The position numbers and the translations under genes were made by a program. Source: Candidatus Cloacimonadota bacterium (GTDB lineage Bacteria; Cloacimonadota; Cloacimonadia; Cloacimonadales; Cloacimonadaceae). From it: a DNA stretch of 8,463 bases. How positions within the stretch are numbered: position 1 is the first letter of the stretch; every line of letters starts with the position of its first letter. The notes under the pieces are model-generated. The model worked only from the letters and a program-made list of their open reading frames with translations. It made no database searches and had not been told where the DNA came from. Of the stretch, positions 1 to 6,886 are shown one piece after another. The DNA is taken from the NCBI GenBank assembly GCA_012519465.1, contig JAAYQD010000328.1, positions 1 to 8,463 on the forward strand, in the 5' to 3' direction.

Positions 1-1
1 T

Positions 2-3000
2 AACCTCAGCGCCGCAGAAACGGTAGCAGCCAGCACCTTGATCAACCTCAATTTCCATATCAGTTCCGGAGTTTTGACCTATACGCAACACAACGTATTG
101 GAAGTGGGTGCGCCCATTGTGCTTTATATCGGCAGTGGCAACGATCAGCAAAACTACCCTCTGCATAGATATTGGAACTATAGCAGCAGCGAAGGTATCT
201 ATCTGGCATCAGAAATCAATATGCCCTGCCTGATCAAGACACTGGCTTATGAAAAGGCATCTGGCAGCAATACAGACCCCATCCAAAACGTGCAGATATA
301 TATGAAAAACACACCCGAGACCAGCCTCGACTATGGCAGTTATGACCTCGAAGGATATAGCCTGGTCTATAGCGGGGATTTCCCCAATACTGCCACCAGC
401 GGCTGGATGGAAGTTACGCTGGATGAGATGTTCTTTTATGATGGATTGGAAAACCTTGCCATCTTGGTGATCAAGGGGCATCAGTCTTATGTTTCCAATT
501 ATCCATATTGGAAATACACCACCACCGAAACAACCCGAGCCAGGCATGGATACAGCGACAGTTCTCAGCCTGTTTCTTTGACTGCCAATAGCAACCTGCC
601 CAATCTCCAGCTCAAGCTATTCCCGCAACACGATGCCCAGCTGCCACCCCGCTATTTTGCGGCTTTCCCCAGCCATCAATCCGTGATCCTACAGTGGCAG
701 GAGCCTGCAGTGGGCAATCCCAGCGGCTACAAGATATTCCGCAATAATGCACTTTTGACCACGGTGGCGGGTTTGTCTTATACAGACCTTGCTGTGAGCA
801 ATGGAAGCAGCTATACCTACTATTTGAAATCCGTGTTTGACGATAGCGATTCCAGCCCCACCGAATCCATCACCGTCACACCCAATATCATGCCACCCAC
901 AAACCTGACTGCTTCTCCTGGAAATAACCTGGTACAATTGGAGTGGGACCTGGCAGAGGGACGCGGAGGTGAAGAGCGGACGGGCGCCAAAAGCCGTGCC
1001 ATCACCAGCTATAAAATCTATCGCAATGGCGTTGCCCTCACCACCTCCACTACCAATAGCTATCTGGATGAAAACGTGGCCAATGGCAATACCTACAGTT
1101 ATTACGTGACTACCATTTACACAAACCCTGCCGGTGAATCCGCACCCTCCAACACGGTGACCACCACCCCCAATCCCATCACCTCCGTGGTGATCGGAGC
1201 GGGAATCGGCAGCACAGGCGGAACGACGGCTTCTCCAATAAACGTATATTACAAGAGCCTGCACGGGCAAAGCGTATATACCCGGGCGGAACTGAATGTA
1301 GCGGGCATAATTGGCAGCTGTACCATCACCCATATTGGCTTTAATATTACAGGGACGCCAGACTATGAGATGCCCAACTTCAAGATTCGCATGGGGCATA
1401 CCAGCGCCACCAATGCCGCTAACTGGATTTCCACCGGCTTGACCCAAGTGTGGATTACGCCCTCTTACCTGCCAACGGCAACCGGGTGGGAGATGTATCA
1501 ATTGCAAACGCCCTTCCTCTGGAATGGAACAGATAACATCGTGGTGGATACGGCGTTTAGTTTGACATCTGCTTGGTCGAGTACTGGTACAGTGCAATAT
1601 ACCTCTGTCAATAGTGGATATAGATATCGACGTGATGATAACACTGATTATTCCGATATGTTCACTGGTGGGAGCGTGGAGAATAATAGACCCAATCTCA
1701 AGATCAACTTTGTGAGTGCGGATGCTGATAACCTGCCTCCGCGTAACTTTAGCGCCAGCGCCAGCCATAGATCGGTGAGGCTCTCCTGGCAGGCTCCCGC
1801 CTCGGGCAGTCCAACGGGATATAAAATCTACAGAAACAATCTGCTCTTGACCACCGTCACCGCCCTCACCTATACGGATACGGCGGTGAATAATGGCAAT
1901 ACCTATTCCTATTACCTGAAGGCGGTGTATGGCACGGCGGAATCTGTGGCAACGGAAACCGTGGACGCCACCCCCAACGCCCTGGCACCCACCAACCTGC
2001 AGGCAGTATCTGGCAATAATACTGTGGCTCTCAGCTGGATGGAAGCCGAAGGACGCGAGGCAGCCGGGGGATTGGAGAGTGCCGGCAGAGCGCAAAGGGT
2101 GATTAGCAGCTACAGGGTGTACCGTGATGGCATCGTTTTGGATACTGTCACAGGCACCAACTATACAGACGACGCTGTGGTGAATGGTATCACCTACACC
2201 TATTATGTGACCACCGTTTATACCAATCCAGCGGGAGAATCCGGTCCCTCCAACAGCGTTGAGGCTACTCCGTCTTCCCAGTATTACGTCATCATTGGTA
2301 CGGGTACACAAGTCACCGAGGGACGCCAAAATGCACCGCTTAATATCTGTAATAACAGCACGCACGGTCAATTGATCTATACCGCAGCCGAGATGAACGC
2401 CGCGGGGGTGACGGGTCCTGCCCTGATTACCGGTTTGGGCTTTGATCTGGTGACTGCACCTGCCCTGCCTATGCCGGATTTTATCGTGAGGATGAAGCAC
2501 ACCAGCGCCGTTAATGGCAATGTCTGGCAAGATGCAACTGGACTGGTGACCACCTACACCAATCCCAGCTATATGCCTACCGCCGGGGAATGGACCATGG
2601 TGGAATTTCATACTCCCTTCCTCTGGAACGGGGTGGATAACATTTTGGTGGATACCTCCTTTGGTTTGGTGAGTGAACGTAGTGACACGGGCACCATGCG
2701 CTATGATGCCATGACAGCCGGTTATCGCTTTGCCTGGAACAATGACATAGATCAAACTGATGTGTTTACAGGTGGCATGGCAGCGGCAAGACGCTATACC
2801 ATCCGCTTTGCCCTGCAGGATCCCTTGGATGAATTGGAGAGCCCGGTGGTATCGATTCAGATGGTGGGCGCAAACCGTCGTTTGAGCTGGGCAGAGGTTC
2901 CCAACGCCAGCCGTTATCTGGTCTTCAGAGCCGATGAGCCCATGGGCAGCTATGTCCAAATAGGCAGCACCAGTCAGCTGCATTACACAGATAACGCCAA

Positions 3001-3043
3001 TCTGCCGCGTGCCTTCTACCAGGTGCGGGCGGTGAACCCTTAA
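2..3043 (+). CDS. Large secreted multi-domain protein with fibronectin type III repeats (5' end outside the window)
   Basis: The frame is open from the first complete codon at position 2 to a TAA at 3041-3043, giving 1013 visible residues and no credible start, so the N-terminus and any signal peptide lie upstream. The visible order is: a beta-rich domain (about 113-631), FnIII 1 (about 641-886), FnIII 2 (887-1174), a second beta-rich domain (1175-1723), FnIII 3 (1733-1978), FnIII 4 (1979-2275), a third beta-rich domain (2281-2825), and a 67-residue C-terminal FnIII-like module from 2840. The FnIII units show the usual 'LPPRNF', 'GYKIYRNN', 'YTDTAVNNGNTYSYYLKAVY' signatures. The beta domains share 'HGQ..YT.AE', 'R..HTSA.N', 'TPFLWNG.DNI.VDT' and 'D.FTGG'. 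The C-terminal module ends 'FYQVRAVNP'. Proteins of this build in Cloacimonadota and Bacteroidota are exported and probably act at the cell surface in adhesion or polymer binding. No catalytic motif is visible. A terminator directly follows. Confidence 0.9.
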   Translation, partial: NLSAAETVAASTLINLNFHISSGVLTYTQHNVLEVGAPIVLYIGSGNDQQNYPLHRYWNYSSSEGIYLASEINMPCLIKTLAYEKASGSNTDPIQNVQIYMKNTPETSLDYGSYDLEGYSLVYSGDFPNTATSGWMEVTLDEMFFYDGLENLAILVIKGHQSYVSNYPYWKYTTTETTRARHGYSDSSQPVSLTANSNLPNLQLKLFPQHDAQLPPRYFAAFPSHQSVILQWQEPAVGNPSGYKIFRNNALLTTVAGLSYTDLAVSNGSSYTYYLKSVFDDSDSSPTESITVTPNIMPPTNLTASPGNNLVQLEWDLAEGRGGEERTGAKSRAITSYKIYRNGVALTTSTTNSYLDENVANGNTYSYYVTTIYTNPAGESAPSNTVTTTPNPITSVVIGAGIGSTGGTTASPINVYYKSLHGQSVYTRAELNVAGIIGSCTITHIGFNITGTPDYEMPNFKIRMGHTSATNAANWISTGLTQVWITPSYLPTATGWEMYQLQTPFLWNGTDNIVVDTAFSLTSAWSSTGTVQYTSVNSGYRYRRDDNTDYSDMFTGGSVENNRPNLKINFVSADADNLPPRNFSASASHRSVRLSWQAPASGSPTGYKIYRNNLLLTTVTALTYTDTAVNNGNTYSYYLKAVYGTAESVATETVDATPNALAPTNLQAVSGNNTVALSWMEAEGREAAGGLESAGRAQRVISSYRVYRDGIVLDTVTGTNYTDDAVVNGITYTYYVTTVYTNPAGESGPSNSVEATPSSQYYVIIGTGTQVTEGRQNAPLNICNNSTHGQLIYTAAEMNAAGVTGPALITGLGFDLVTAPALPMPDFIVRMKHTSAVNGNVWQDATGLVTTYTNPSYMPTAGEWTMVEFHTPFLWNGVDNILVDTSFGLVSERSDTGTMRYDAMTAGYRFAWNNDIDQTDVFTGGMAAARRYTIRFALQDPLDELESPVVSIQMVGANRRLSWAEVPNASRYLVFRADEPMGSYVQIGSTSQLHYTDNANLPRAFYQVRAVNP
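641..2825 (+). repeat. Two tandem copies of a ~1.09-kb FnIII-FnIII-beta domain module inside the secreted protein gene
   Basis: Module A runs from the 'LPPR' codons at 641 to about 1732 and module B from 'LPPR' at 1733 to about 2825, a period of 1092 bases (364 codons). Equivalent landmarks confirm the spacing: 'TPFLWNG' is encoded at 1508 and again at 2612. A further, more diverged copy of the beta domain alone (about 113-631) precedes module A. Protein motifs are well kept, but codons differ at many synonymous sites, so the duplication is old rather than a recent slippage or an assembly artefact. Boundaries were placed by eye. Confidence 0.8.
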
Positions 3044-3070
3044 TCTAAAACATCCATATTAAAGATAATA

Positions 3071-3114
3071 GCACAGGGATGACAGCTTTTCAGCTTGTTA
3101 TCCCCGTGCTTTTT
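3071..3114 (+). terminator. Rho-independent terminator after the secreted protein gene
   Basis: The left arm GCACAGGGATGACAGC (3071-3086) pairs with the right arm GCTTGTTATCCCCGTGC (3093-3109) around a six-base TTTTCA loop. There is one A/C mismatch, one G-T wobble and a one-base bulge near the loop. A run of five T follows at 3110-3114. It starts 28 bases after the TAA of the upstream gene and isolates that gene from the acyltransferase cluster. Confidence 0.85.
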
Positions 3115-3135
3115 GTGTGTGCATACAGTTCTTAT

Positions 3136-3205
3136 AAGGCTCTGTTATCAAGGTGGGATAGCGCTGCGTAAAATGTTCTTGACAAGCAAACAAGGCTCTA
3201 TTATC
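3136..3205 (+). repeat. 14-bp direct repeat upstream of the N-acyltransferase gene
   Basis: AAGGCTCTGTTATC at 3136-3149 recurs as AAGGCTCTATTATC at 3192-3205, with 13 of 14 bases identical and starts 56 bp apart. Each copy is preceded by GTTCTT, at a different distance. The second copy overlaps the proposed -10 element at 3202-3207. It could be an operator or the remnant of a promoter duplication; chance is not excluded. Confidence 0.5.
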
Positions 3206-3207
3206 TT
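3179..3207 (+). promoter_or_regulatory. Candidate sigma70-type promoter for the acyltransferase cluster
   Basis: A perfect TTGACA (3179-3184) is followed after 17 bp by TATCTT (3202-3207), which matches TATAAT at four of six positions. Transcription would begin near 3214, about 30 bases before the ATG at 3245. It lies downstream of the terminator and upstream of the first gene of a close-packed cluster, where a promoter is expected. The weak -10 element keeps confidence moderate. Confidence 0.55.
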
Positions 3208-3244
3208 GCCATTTCATGTATAAAAAATACCGAGGTATCCATAA

Positions 3245-4093
3245 ATGACCCAGCCCCTTAAAGTGCAAGCGCCGCTGAGGCTTGGCTTCAAGCGCCGTCC
3301 CAACCGCATGAAAAACTTTCGTGCACACATCCCCGTATATCTGGAAAAGCGGAATTTCATCGTGAAAACTGCCGATAGCACAGAGGAGCTGCGGGCAGCC
3401 CTGAGGCTGAGACATGAAGTGTTTTTGGAAGAGCTTTTGCAGCGTAAAAAGAAGAGTGGATTCGATGTGGATAGATTTGATAAGACCTGTGACCATCTCT
3501 TGATAATCGACAAGCGCAACAACATGGTGATAGGCACCTACAGGCTGCAATCCTCCCTGCACACCAAACGCTGGTATACCGCCACCGAATTTAATATCAA
3601 ACAAATCACCAAAAAGCTGCCGGGGAACAAGCTGGAACTGGGGCGCGCCTGCGTGCATCCTGATCATCGCAATGGGGTGACGATAGCGCTGTTGTGGGCA
3701 GGGATTCATGCCTATATGACAGCCAGCCAGACGGAATACCTCTTTGGCTGTTCCAGCATCAATACCACGGATAACAACGATATCAAGGGGATATACCACT
3801 TTCTGAGAGAGGGCGGATACCTCACCAAGGAATATCGCGTGAGACCGCGTGGCAAATTTAAGGTACCGGGCTTTGACCGTTATATCCGCAAATATAAAAA
3901 CCGATTTCCCGCCATGGAAGTGCAGGTGCATAAAGATAAGATTCCGCCGCTACTGAATTCCTATCTGAAGGCAGGCGCCAAAGTGTGTGGCAATCCGGCA
4001 TTGGACCGCAATTTCAGGTGTATTGATTTTCTCACCCTGCTCAGCGTGCAGGATATAGGCGAGGTTTATCACCGCAAATATAAAAGCGAGTAA
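3245..4093 (+). CDS. OlsB/GlsB-type GNAT-fold N-acyltransferase (aminolipid synthesis, first step)
   Basis: The product is 282 residues, close to the usual size for the OlsB family (hemolysin-like GNAT acyltransferases, Acetyltransf_5 type). Recognisable segments are 'LRLRHEVFLEEL' (about 53-64), the core 'ELGRACVHPDHR' (131-142), 'GCSSI' (168-172), and a C-terminal block with 'PPLLNSYLKAGAKVCGNPALD' character (about 234-254). Family members transfer a 3-hydroxyacyl chain from acyl carrier protein to the alpha-amino group of an amino acid: ornithine for OlsB, glycine for GlsB. The sequence alone does not tell which. The ATG at 3245 has GAGG at 3232-3235, nine bases upstream; an internal ATG at 3309 has no ribosome site. 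It starts a cluster and is nine bases from a PlsC-like gene, the usual partner. A different acyl-acceptor remains possible. Confidence 0.85.
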   Translation: MTQPLKVQAPLRLGFKRRPNRMKNFRAHIPVYLEKRNFIVKTADSTEELRAALRLRHEVFLEELLQRKKKSGFDVDRFDKTCDHLLIIDKRNNMVIGTYRLQSSLHTKRWYTATEFNIKQITKKLPGNKLELGRACVHPDHRNGVTIALLWAGIHAYMTASQTEYLFGCSSINTTDNNDIKGIYHFLREGGYLTKEYRVRPRGKFKVPGFDRYIRKYKNRFPAMEVQVHKDKIPPLLNSYLKAGAKVCGNPALDRNFRCIDFLTLLSVQDIGEVYHRKYKSE

Positions 4094-4102
4094 AGCATCC
4101 TC

Positions 4103-4891
4103 ATGAGGATAAGCACCATTCCCCATCTGATCATCAATGTATCTGTATTGATCGCTTATTATGTGTGGGCATGGGTGTTGAGCGCGTGCACCCGCAATCC
4201 GGTGCGCCGCAGACAGCGTGCCATCCGTTATACCAGCACCATGTGCCGGGTGTATATGAAGACGCTGGGCTTTGAGGTTTCCACCAAGGGCTGGGAAAAC
4301 ATTGAGGCACTAAAGGATAAGCCCTGTCTGGTGGTGGCAAATCATGTGTCCTATACCGATATCTTGGTGCTCTCCTCGCTGCAACCCTTGGTGTTTATCA
4401 CCAGCGTGGAGATGGGGAACAATCCCATCTTGGGCAGGATCACCCGCGTGGGGGGATGCCTGTATACGGATAGGAAAAAGCCGGTTGCCCTGCATCAGGA
4501 GATACAGCGCTTTGCCGATACTATCAATGAAGGCTTCAAAGTGGTGCTCTTCCCGGAAGGGACCAGCACCGATGGCAAGACGGTGAGGGATTTTCGCTCC
4601 TCACTTTTCCAGGTGGCAGTGGCAGCCCAAACCACCATCCAGCCCGTGTGCATCCGCTATCTTACCATCGATGGGCGTCCCATGGACGATAGCAACCGCG
4701 ATATAGTGTGTTGGTATGGGGAGATGGAATTTGTGCCCCATTTTATGAAGCTGCTGAAACGTCGTGTGGAGGTGGAGGTGACATTCCTGCCGCCCATACC
4801 ATATAATCCAGAGCTCAAGCGCTCTCAACTTTCGGATCAGACACGTGAGCTGATCCTAAACACCTATCACCAAGATAAAGGAGTGGTGTGA
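4103..4891 (+). CDS. PlsC-like lysophospholipid/lyso-aminolipid O-acyltransferase
   Basis: The product is 262 residues with every hallmark of the PlsC/LPLAT family. It has an N-terminal hydrophobic segment (about 9-28), the catalytic HX4D box as NHVSYTD (H81, D86), the acceptor-binding block 'GGCLYTDRKK' (117-126), the 'FPEGTS' block (150-155) and a 'QPVCIRY' fourth block. The family adds an acyl chain to lysophosphatidate or, in OlsA/GlsA, to the lyso-aminolipid made by OlsB/GlsB, at the inner face of the cytoplasmic membrane. Adjacency to the OlsB/GlsB-like gene favours the aminolipid role, but a general 1-acylglycerol-3-phosphate acyltransferase is possible. The start has only a weak ribosome site, so translation is probably coupled to the gene ending nine bases upstream. 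Its stop overlaps the next ATG by one base. Confidence 0.9.
   Translation: MRISTIPHLIINVSVLIAYYVWAWVLSACTRNPVRRRQRAIRYTSTMCRVYMKTLGFEVSTKGWENIEALKDKPCLVVANHVSYTDILVLSSLQPLVFITSVEMGNNPILGRITRVGGCLYTDRKKPVALHQEIQRFADTINEGFKVVLFPEGTSTDGKTVRDFRSSLFQVAVAAQTTIQPVCIRYLTIDGRPMDDSNRDIVCWYGEMEFVPHFMKLLKRRVEVEVTFLPPIPYNPELKRSQLSDQTRELILNTYHQDKGVV
4877..4883 (+). promoter_or_regulatory. Strong ribosome binding site deciding the start of the small membrane protein
   Basis: AAAGGAG ends seven bases before the ATG at 4891, which overlaps the TGA of the O-acyltransferase gene as TGATG. This spacing favours 4891 over the GTG codon directly before it at 4888. Confidence 0.8.
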
Positions 4892-5082
4892 TGTCAGACG
4901 ATAAGAACCGCCTTGGCCTTACAAAGATCAATTATCTGCTGTTGGTGCTTGCCGCCATCCTGCTCATAGTGGGTTATATCATCATGTCCTACAATGAAAT
5001 AAGTATATCACCCCTGATCCTGGCAGCCGTGTATGCAGCCTTGATTCCCCTCGCCTTACTGTATAAACCCAAGAAAAAGTAG
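4891..5082 (+). CDS. Small two-helix membrane protein, DUF3098-like
   Basis: The product is 63 residues from the ATG chosen by the strong upstream ribosome site. It has a short polar N-terminus (MSDDKNRLGLTK), a first transmembrane helix 'INYLLLVLAAILLIVGYIIM', a short loop (SYNEISIS), a second helix 'PLILAAVYAALIPLALLY', and a basic tail KPKKK. Size, the two-helix hairpin and the 'NYLLL..AA.LLIVGYIIM' first helix resemble DUF3098, a family of small inner-membrane proteins common in Bacteroidota with no known function. The basic tail predicts that both termini are cytoplasmic. It sits between the acyltransferases and the DUF58 gene, overlapping the former by one base, so it is probably co-translated with them. 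The family match is by eye and moderately sure; that it is a real gene is well supported. Confidence 0.75.
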   Translation: MSDDKNRLGLTKINYLLLVLAAILLIVGYIIMSYNEISISPLILAAVYAALIPLALLYKPKKK

Positions 5083-5091
5083 CGATAGCCC

Positions 5092-5970
5092 GTGAAACTG
5101 CTTTCCGATGAAACAGCAGCCAAACTAAAGGGACTGCAGCTATTTGCCAAAGGCATTGTGGAAGGCTTTTTGGTGGGGCTGCACCGCTCTCCCTATCATG
5201 GGTTTAGCGTGGAATTTAGCGACCACAGGGAGTATAACGAAGGGGAGCCGCTCAAGGATGTGGATTGGAAGATAGTGGCGCGCACGGAGCGTTATTATGT
5301 GAAACGCTATGAAGAGGAAACCAACCTCCGCTCCTATATCCTCATCGATCACAGTCATTCCATGTTTTATAAGGACAAGGGCATCAGCAAGATTGAATAT
5401 GCCACCCAGTTGGCAGCGGCACTGAGCTGGCTGATGATTTCCCAAAAGGATGCCGTGGGGCTGTTTAGCTTCAATCATAAGATCACAAACAAGCTGGCGC
5501 CCAAGGCATACCGGGGCTATTTGCCACAGATATTCCGCGTATTGGCAGAGCTGAAAGCGGGAGGGGAGACCGATCTGGGCTTGCCGCTTACCGAGATGGC
5601 AGAATCCATCCGCAAGCGCAGCCTCATCGTGCTTATCTCCGACCTTCTGGATGAGCCGGAGCGCATTATCCAAGGGCTAAAACAATTCCGCTCCCGCCAT
5701 CATGAACTCCTGGTGTTTCATATCACTGATCCCATGGAAGAGGATTTCGACTTTCGTGGGGAGACGGAATTTGTGGATAGCGAGACAGGGGAGAAGCTGA
5801 TAGCCACCGCCTGGCAAATCAAGAAGCGCTATCAGGAATACTATCAAGAGCATTTTGAGGAATTGAGGGCTGGCTTTAACCAGTATCAGATCGAATATAA
5901 CCCCGTCAACACCGCCGTACCCCTCAATGACCTCCTCCTAAAATACCTCTTAAAGAGGAGAAAAGGATGA
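5092..5970 (+). CDS. DUF58 family protein with von Willebrand factor A-like domain
   Basis: The product is 292 residues, full length for DUF58. The N-terminal half carries the family signature: 'GLHRSPYHGFSVEFSDHREYNEG' (29-51), 'DVDWKIVARTERYYVKRYEEETNLR' (56-80). The vWA-like part has a complete metal-ion adhesion site: D86-x-S88-x-S90 in 'LIDHSHSM', T160 in 'GGETDLG', and D184 in 'LISDLLD'. No transmembrane helix is evident, so it is probably cytoplasmic or peripheral. DUF58 proteins usually sit beside a MoxR AAA+ ATPase and, in Bacteroidota, BatA/BatB genes, forming a chaperone-like or stress-linked system. No MoxR gene is present in this window. The start is GTG at 5092 with a poor ribosome site, chosen because the family N-terminus begins there and no useful ATG follows. 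Family assignment is very sure; molecular role unknown. Confidence 0.95.
   Translation: MKLLSDETAAKLKGLQLFAKGIVEGFLVGLHRSPYHGFSVEFSDHREYNEGEPLKDVDWKIVARTERYYVKRYEEETNLRSYILIDHSHSMFYKDKGISKIEYATQLAAALSWLMISQKDAVGLFSFNHKITNKLAPKAYRGYLPQIFRVLAELKAGGETDLGLPLTEMAESIRKRSLIVLISDLLDEPERIIQGLKQFRSRHHELLVFHITDPMEEDFDFRGETEFVDSETGEKLIATAWQIKKRYQEYYQEHFEELRAGFNQYQIEYNPVNTAVPLNDLLLKYLLKRRKG
5954..5960 (+). promoter_or_regulatory. Strong ribosome binding site at the end of the DUF58 gene
   Basis: AGAGGAG lies six bases before the ATG at 5967, inside the last codons of the DUF58 gene. It is among the best ribosome sites in the window. It serves a 22-codon ORF rather than the fumarase gene, whose own start at 6032 has only TTGGGG nearby. 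Confidence 0.65.
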
Positions 5971-6035
5971 GATTGATGTACCATGTGCCGCGCGCCATTA
6001 AAAACGCTCCAAGGCGAGATTTGGGGCTTTTATGA
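5967..6035 (+). CDS. Putative 22-residue micro-ORF bridging DUF58 and fumarase alpha
   Basis: ATG at 5967 overlaps the DUF58 TGA (5968-5970) as ATGA. The ORF runs 22 codons to a TGA at 6033-6035, which overlaps the fumarase alpha ATG (6032) again as ATGA. The peptide begins MRLMYHVPRA and ends RRDLGLL. It is basic, has no cysteine pair and no transmembrane segment, and I recognise no family. The strong ribosome site six bases upstream and the two four-base overlaps suggest it is translated. Its likely job is to deliver ribosomes to the weakly initiated fumarase start; a functional peptide is possible. The fumarase frame has an in-frame TAA at 5999, so this is not a missed extension of that gene. 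It could also be a chance ORF in a short intergenic spacer. Confidence 0.45.
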   Translation: MRLMYHVPRAIKNAPRRDLGLL

Positions 6036-6886
6036 GAAAGAGGCGGATCGTCCCTGTTTCCCTATTGAGGGAGAAGCTGCTGGAGGCGGTGGGCAAAATA
6101 TACTGTCAGCCCGATGCTGAAGTGATTAGATTGATAGCAGAAGCTGCCCATAGGGAATCCAATCCCCTTGCCAGGGATATGTTGCAAAGTATTGTGGATA
6201 ATGCCCGTTATGCTATTGAAGATGGCACTCCCTGCTGTCAGGATACAGGCAGCGCGGTGCTATTTATCGAGATGGGAGAGGATGCCAGCTTTGATGAGGG
6301 CAATGTAACCGAGCTTATTTGCGCCACATTGGAAGAAGCCTGGGAGAGATACTATCTGCGTCGCTCCATAGTTGAAGAACCGCTCATCTCAAGAAGGGTA
6401 TTACAAAATAGAGTGGTGCCGATTATTCATTGGAAGCTGGTACCCGGAGACAGTGTGGAGGTGATAGTGGGGCTTAAAGGCGGAGGGGCAGAGAATATGA
6501 GTGTGCAAAAGATGATGCCCGCCACTGCCACTATTGATAAGGTTAAGGAATATATAGTGGAAGAGGTGGCAAAAACAGGAGGCAGACCCTGTCCACCCGT
6601 GATAGTAGGTGTAGGGATAGGCGGCAACTTCGAAGAATCTGCGTTATTGGCAAAGCGTGCGCTCTTTGACCCGCTTGGCAGAAAGCATCCAGATAAAGAC
6701 TATGCGGCTTTGGAGAATGATATATTGACTTTGATTAATACTCGGGGGAGAGGTGTGATGGGGATGGGGGAGGGGCCGACGGCGTTGGCTGTTCACATCA
6801 GAACGAAAAGCTGCCACATTGCCTCGCTACCTCTTGCCATCAATCTTGATTGTCATGCTCACCGGCATACCCGCTTCGTTTTATAG
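6032..6886 (+). CDS. Class I [4Fe-4S] fumarate hydratase, alpha subunit (TtdA-like)
   Basis: The product is 284 residues, the normal size for the separate alpha subunit of class I hydro-lyases. The three conserved cysteines that hold the iron-sulfur cluster are C69 in 'PCCQDTGSAV', C187 in 'GRPCPPVIVGVGIGG', and C274 in 'NLDCHAHRH'. Other family blocks are 'LKGGGAENMS' (148-157), 'ESALLAKRAL' (202-211) and 'PTALAVHI' (249-256). With the beta subunit encoded next, it reversibly hydrates fumarate to (S)-malate in the cytoplasm, using an oxygen-sensitive cluster typical of anaerobes. L-tartrate dehydratase shares this fold and gene pair, but without tartrate genes around it fumarase is the better reading. 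The start has a weak ribosome site and overlaps a 22-codon ORF, so translational coupling is likely. The gap to the beta gene holds a parS-like palindrome. Confidence 0.93.
   Translation: MRKRRIVPVSLLREKLLEAVGKIYCQPDAEVIRLIAEAAHRESNPLARDMLQSIVDNARYAIEDGTPCCQDTGSAVLFIEMGEDASFDEGNVTELICATLEEAWERYYLRRSIVEEPLISRRVLQNRVVPIIHWKLVPGDSVEVIVGLKGGGAENMSVQKMMPATATIDKVKEYIVEEVAKTGGRPCPPVIVGVGIGGNFEESALLAKRALFDPLGRKHPDKDYAALENDILTLINTRGRGVMGMGEGPTALAVHIRTKSCHIASLPLAINLDCHAHRHTRFVL

Noticed and set aside
38..40. TTG as a start codon for the large secreted protein
   Set aside because: The frame is open upstream to position 2, there is no ribosome site, and a protein of this type needs a signal peptide that is not present here. 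The gene simply enters from outside the window.
689..2983. Long minus-strand open frame antisense to the secreted protein gene
   Set aside because: It is the shadow of a repetitive, Gly/Thr/Asn-rich coding sequence. Its translation has no recognisable domain, while the + strand frame has clear FnIII motifs throughout.
3098..3931. Minus-strand open frame over the N-acyltransferase gene
   Set aside because: The + strand encodes a complete OlsB-family protein with conserved motifs; the antisense translation resembles nothing and runs into the terminator hairpin.
6193..6201. Perfect DnaA box (TGTGGATAA, reverse of TTATCCACA), with 8/9 matches at 497-507, 3465-3474 and 5772-5782
   Set aside because: It looked relevant beside a parS site, but the boxes are single, scattered and inside coding sequence, mostly created by Val-Asp codons. 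No AT-rich unwinding region or box cluster is present, so there is no evidence of oriC here.
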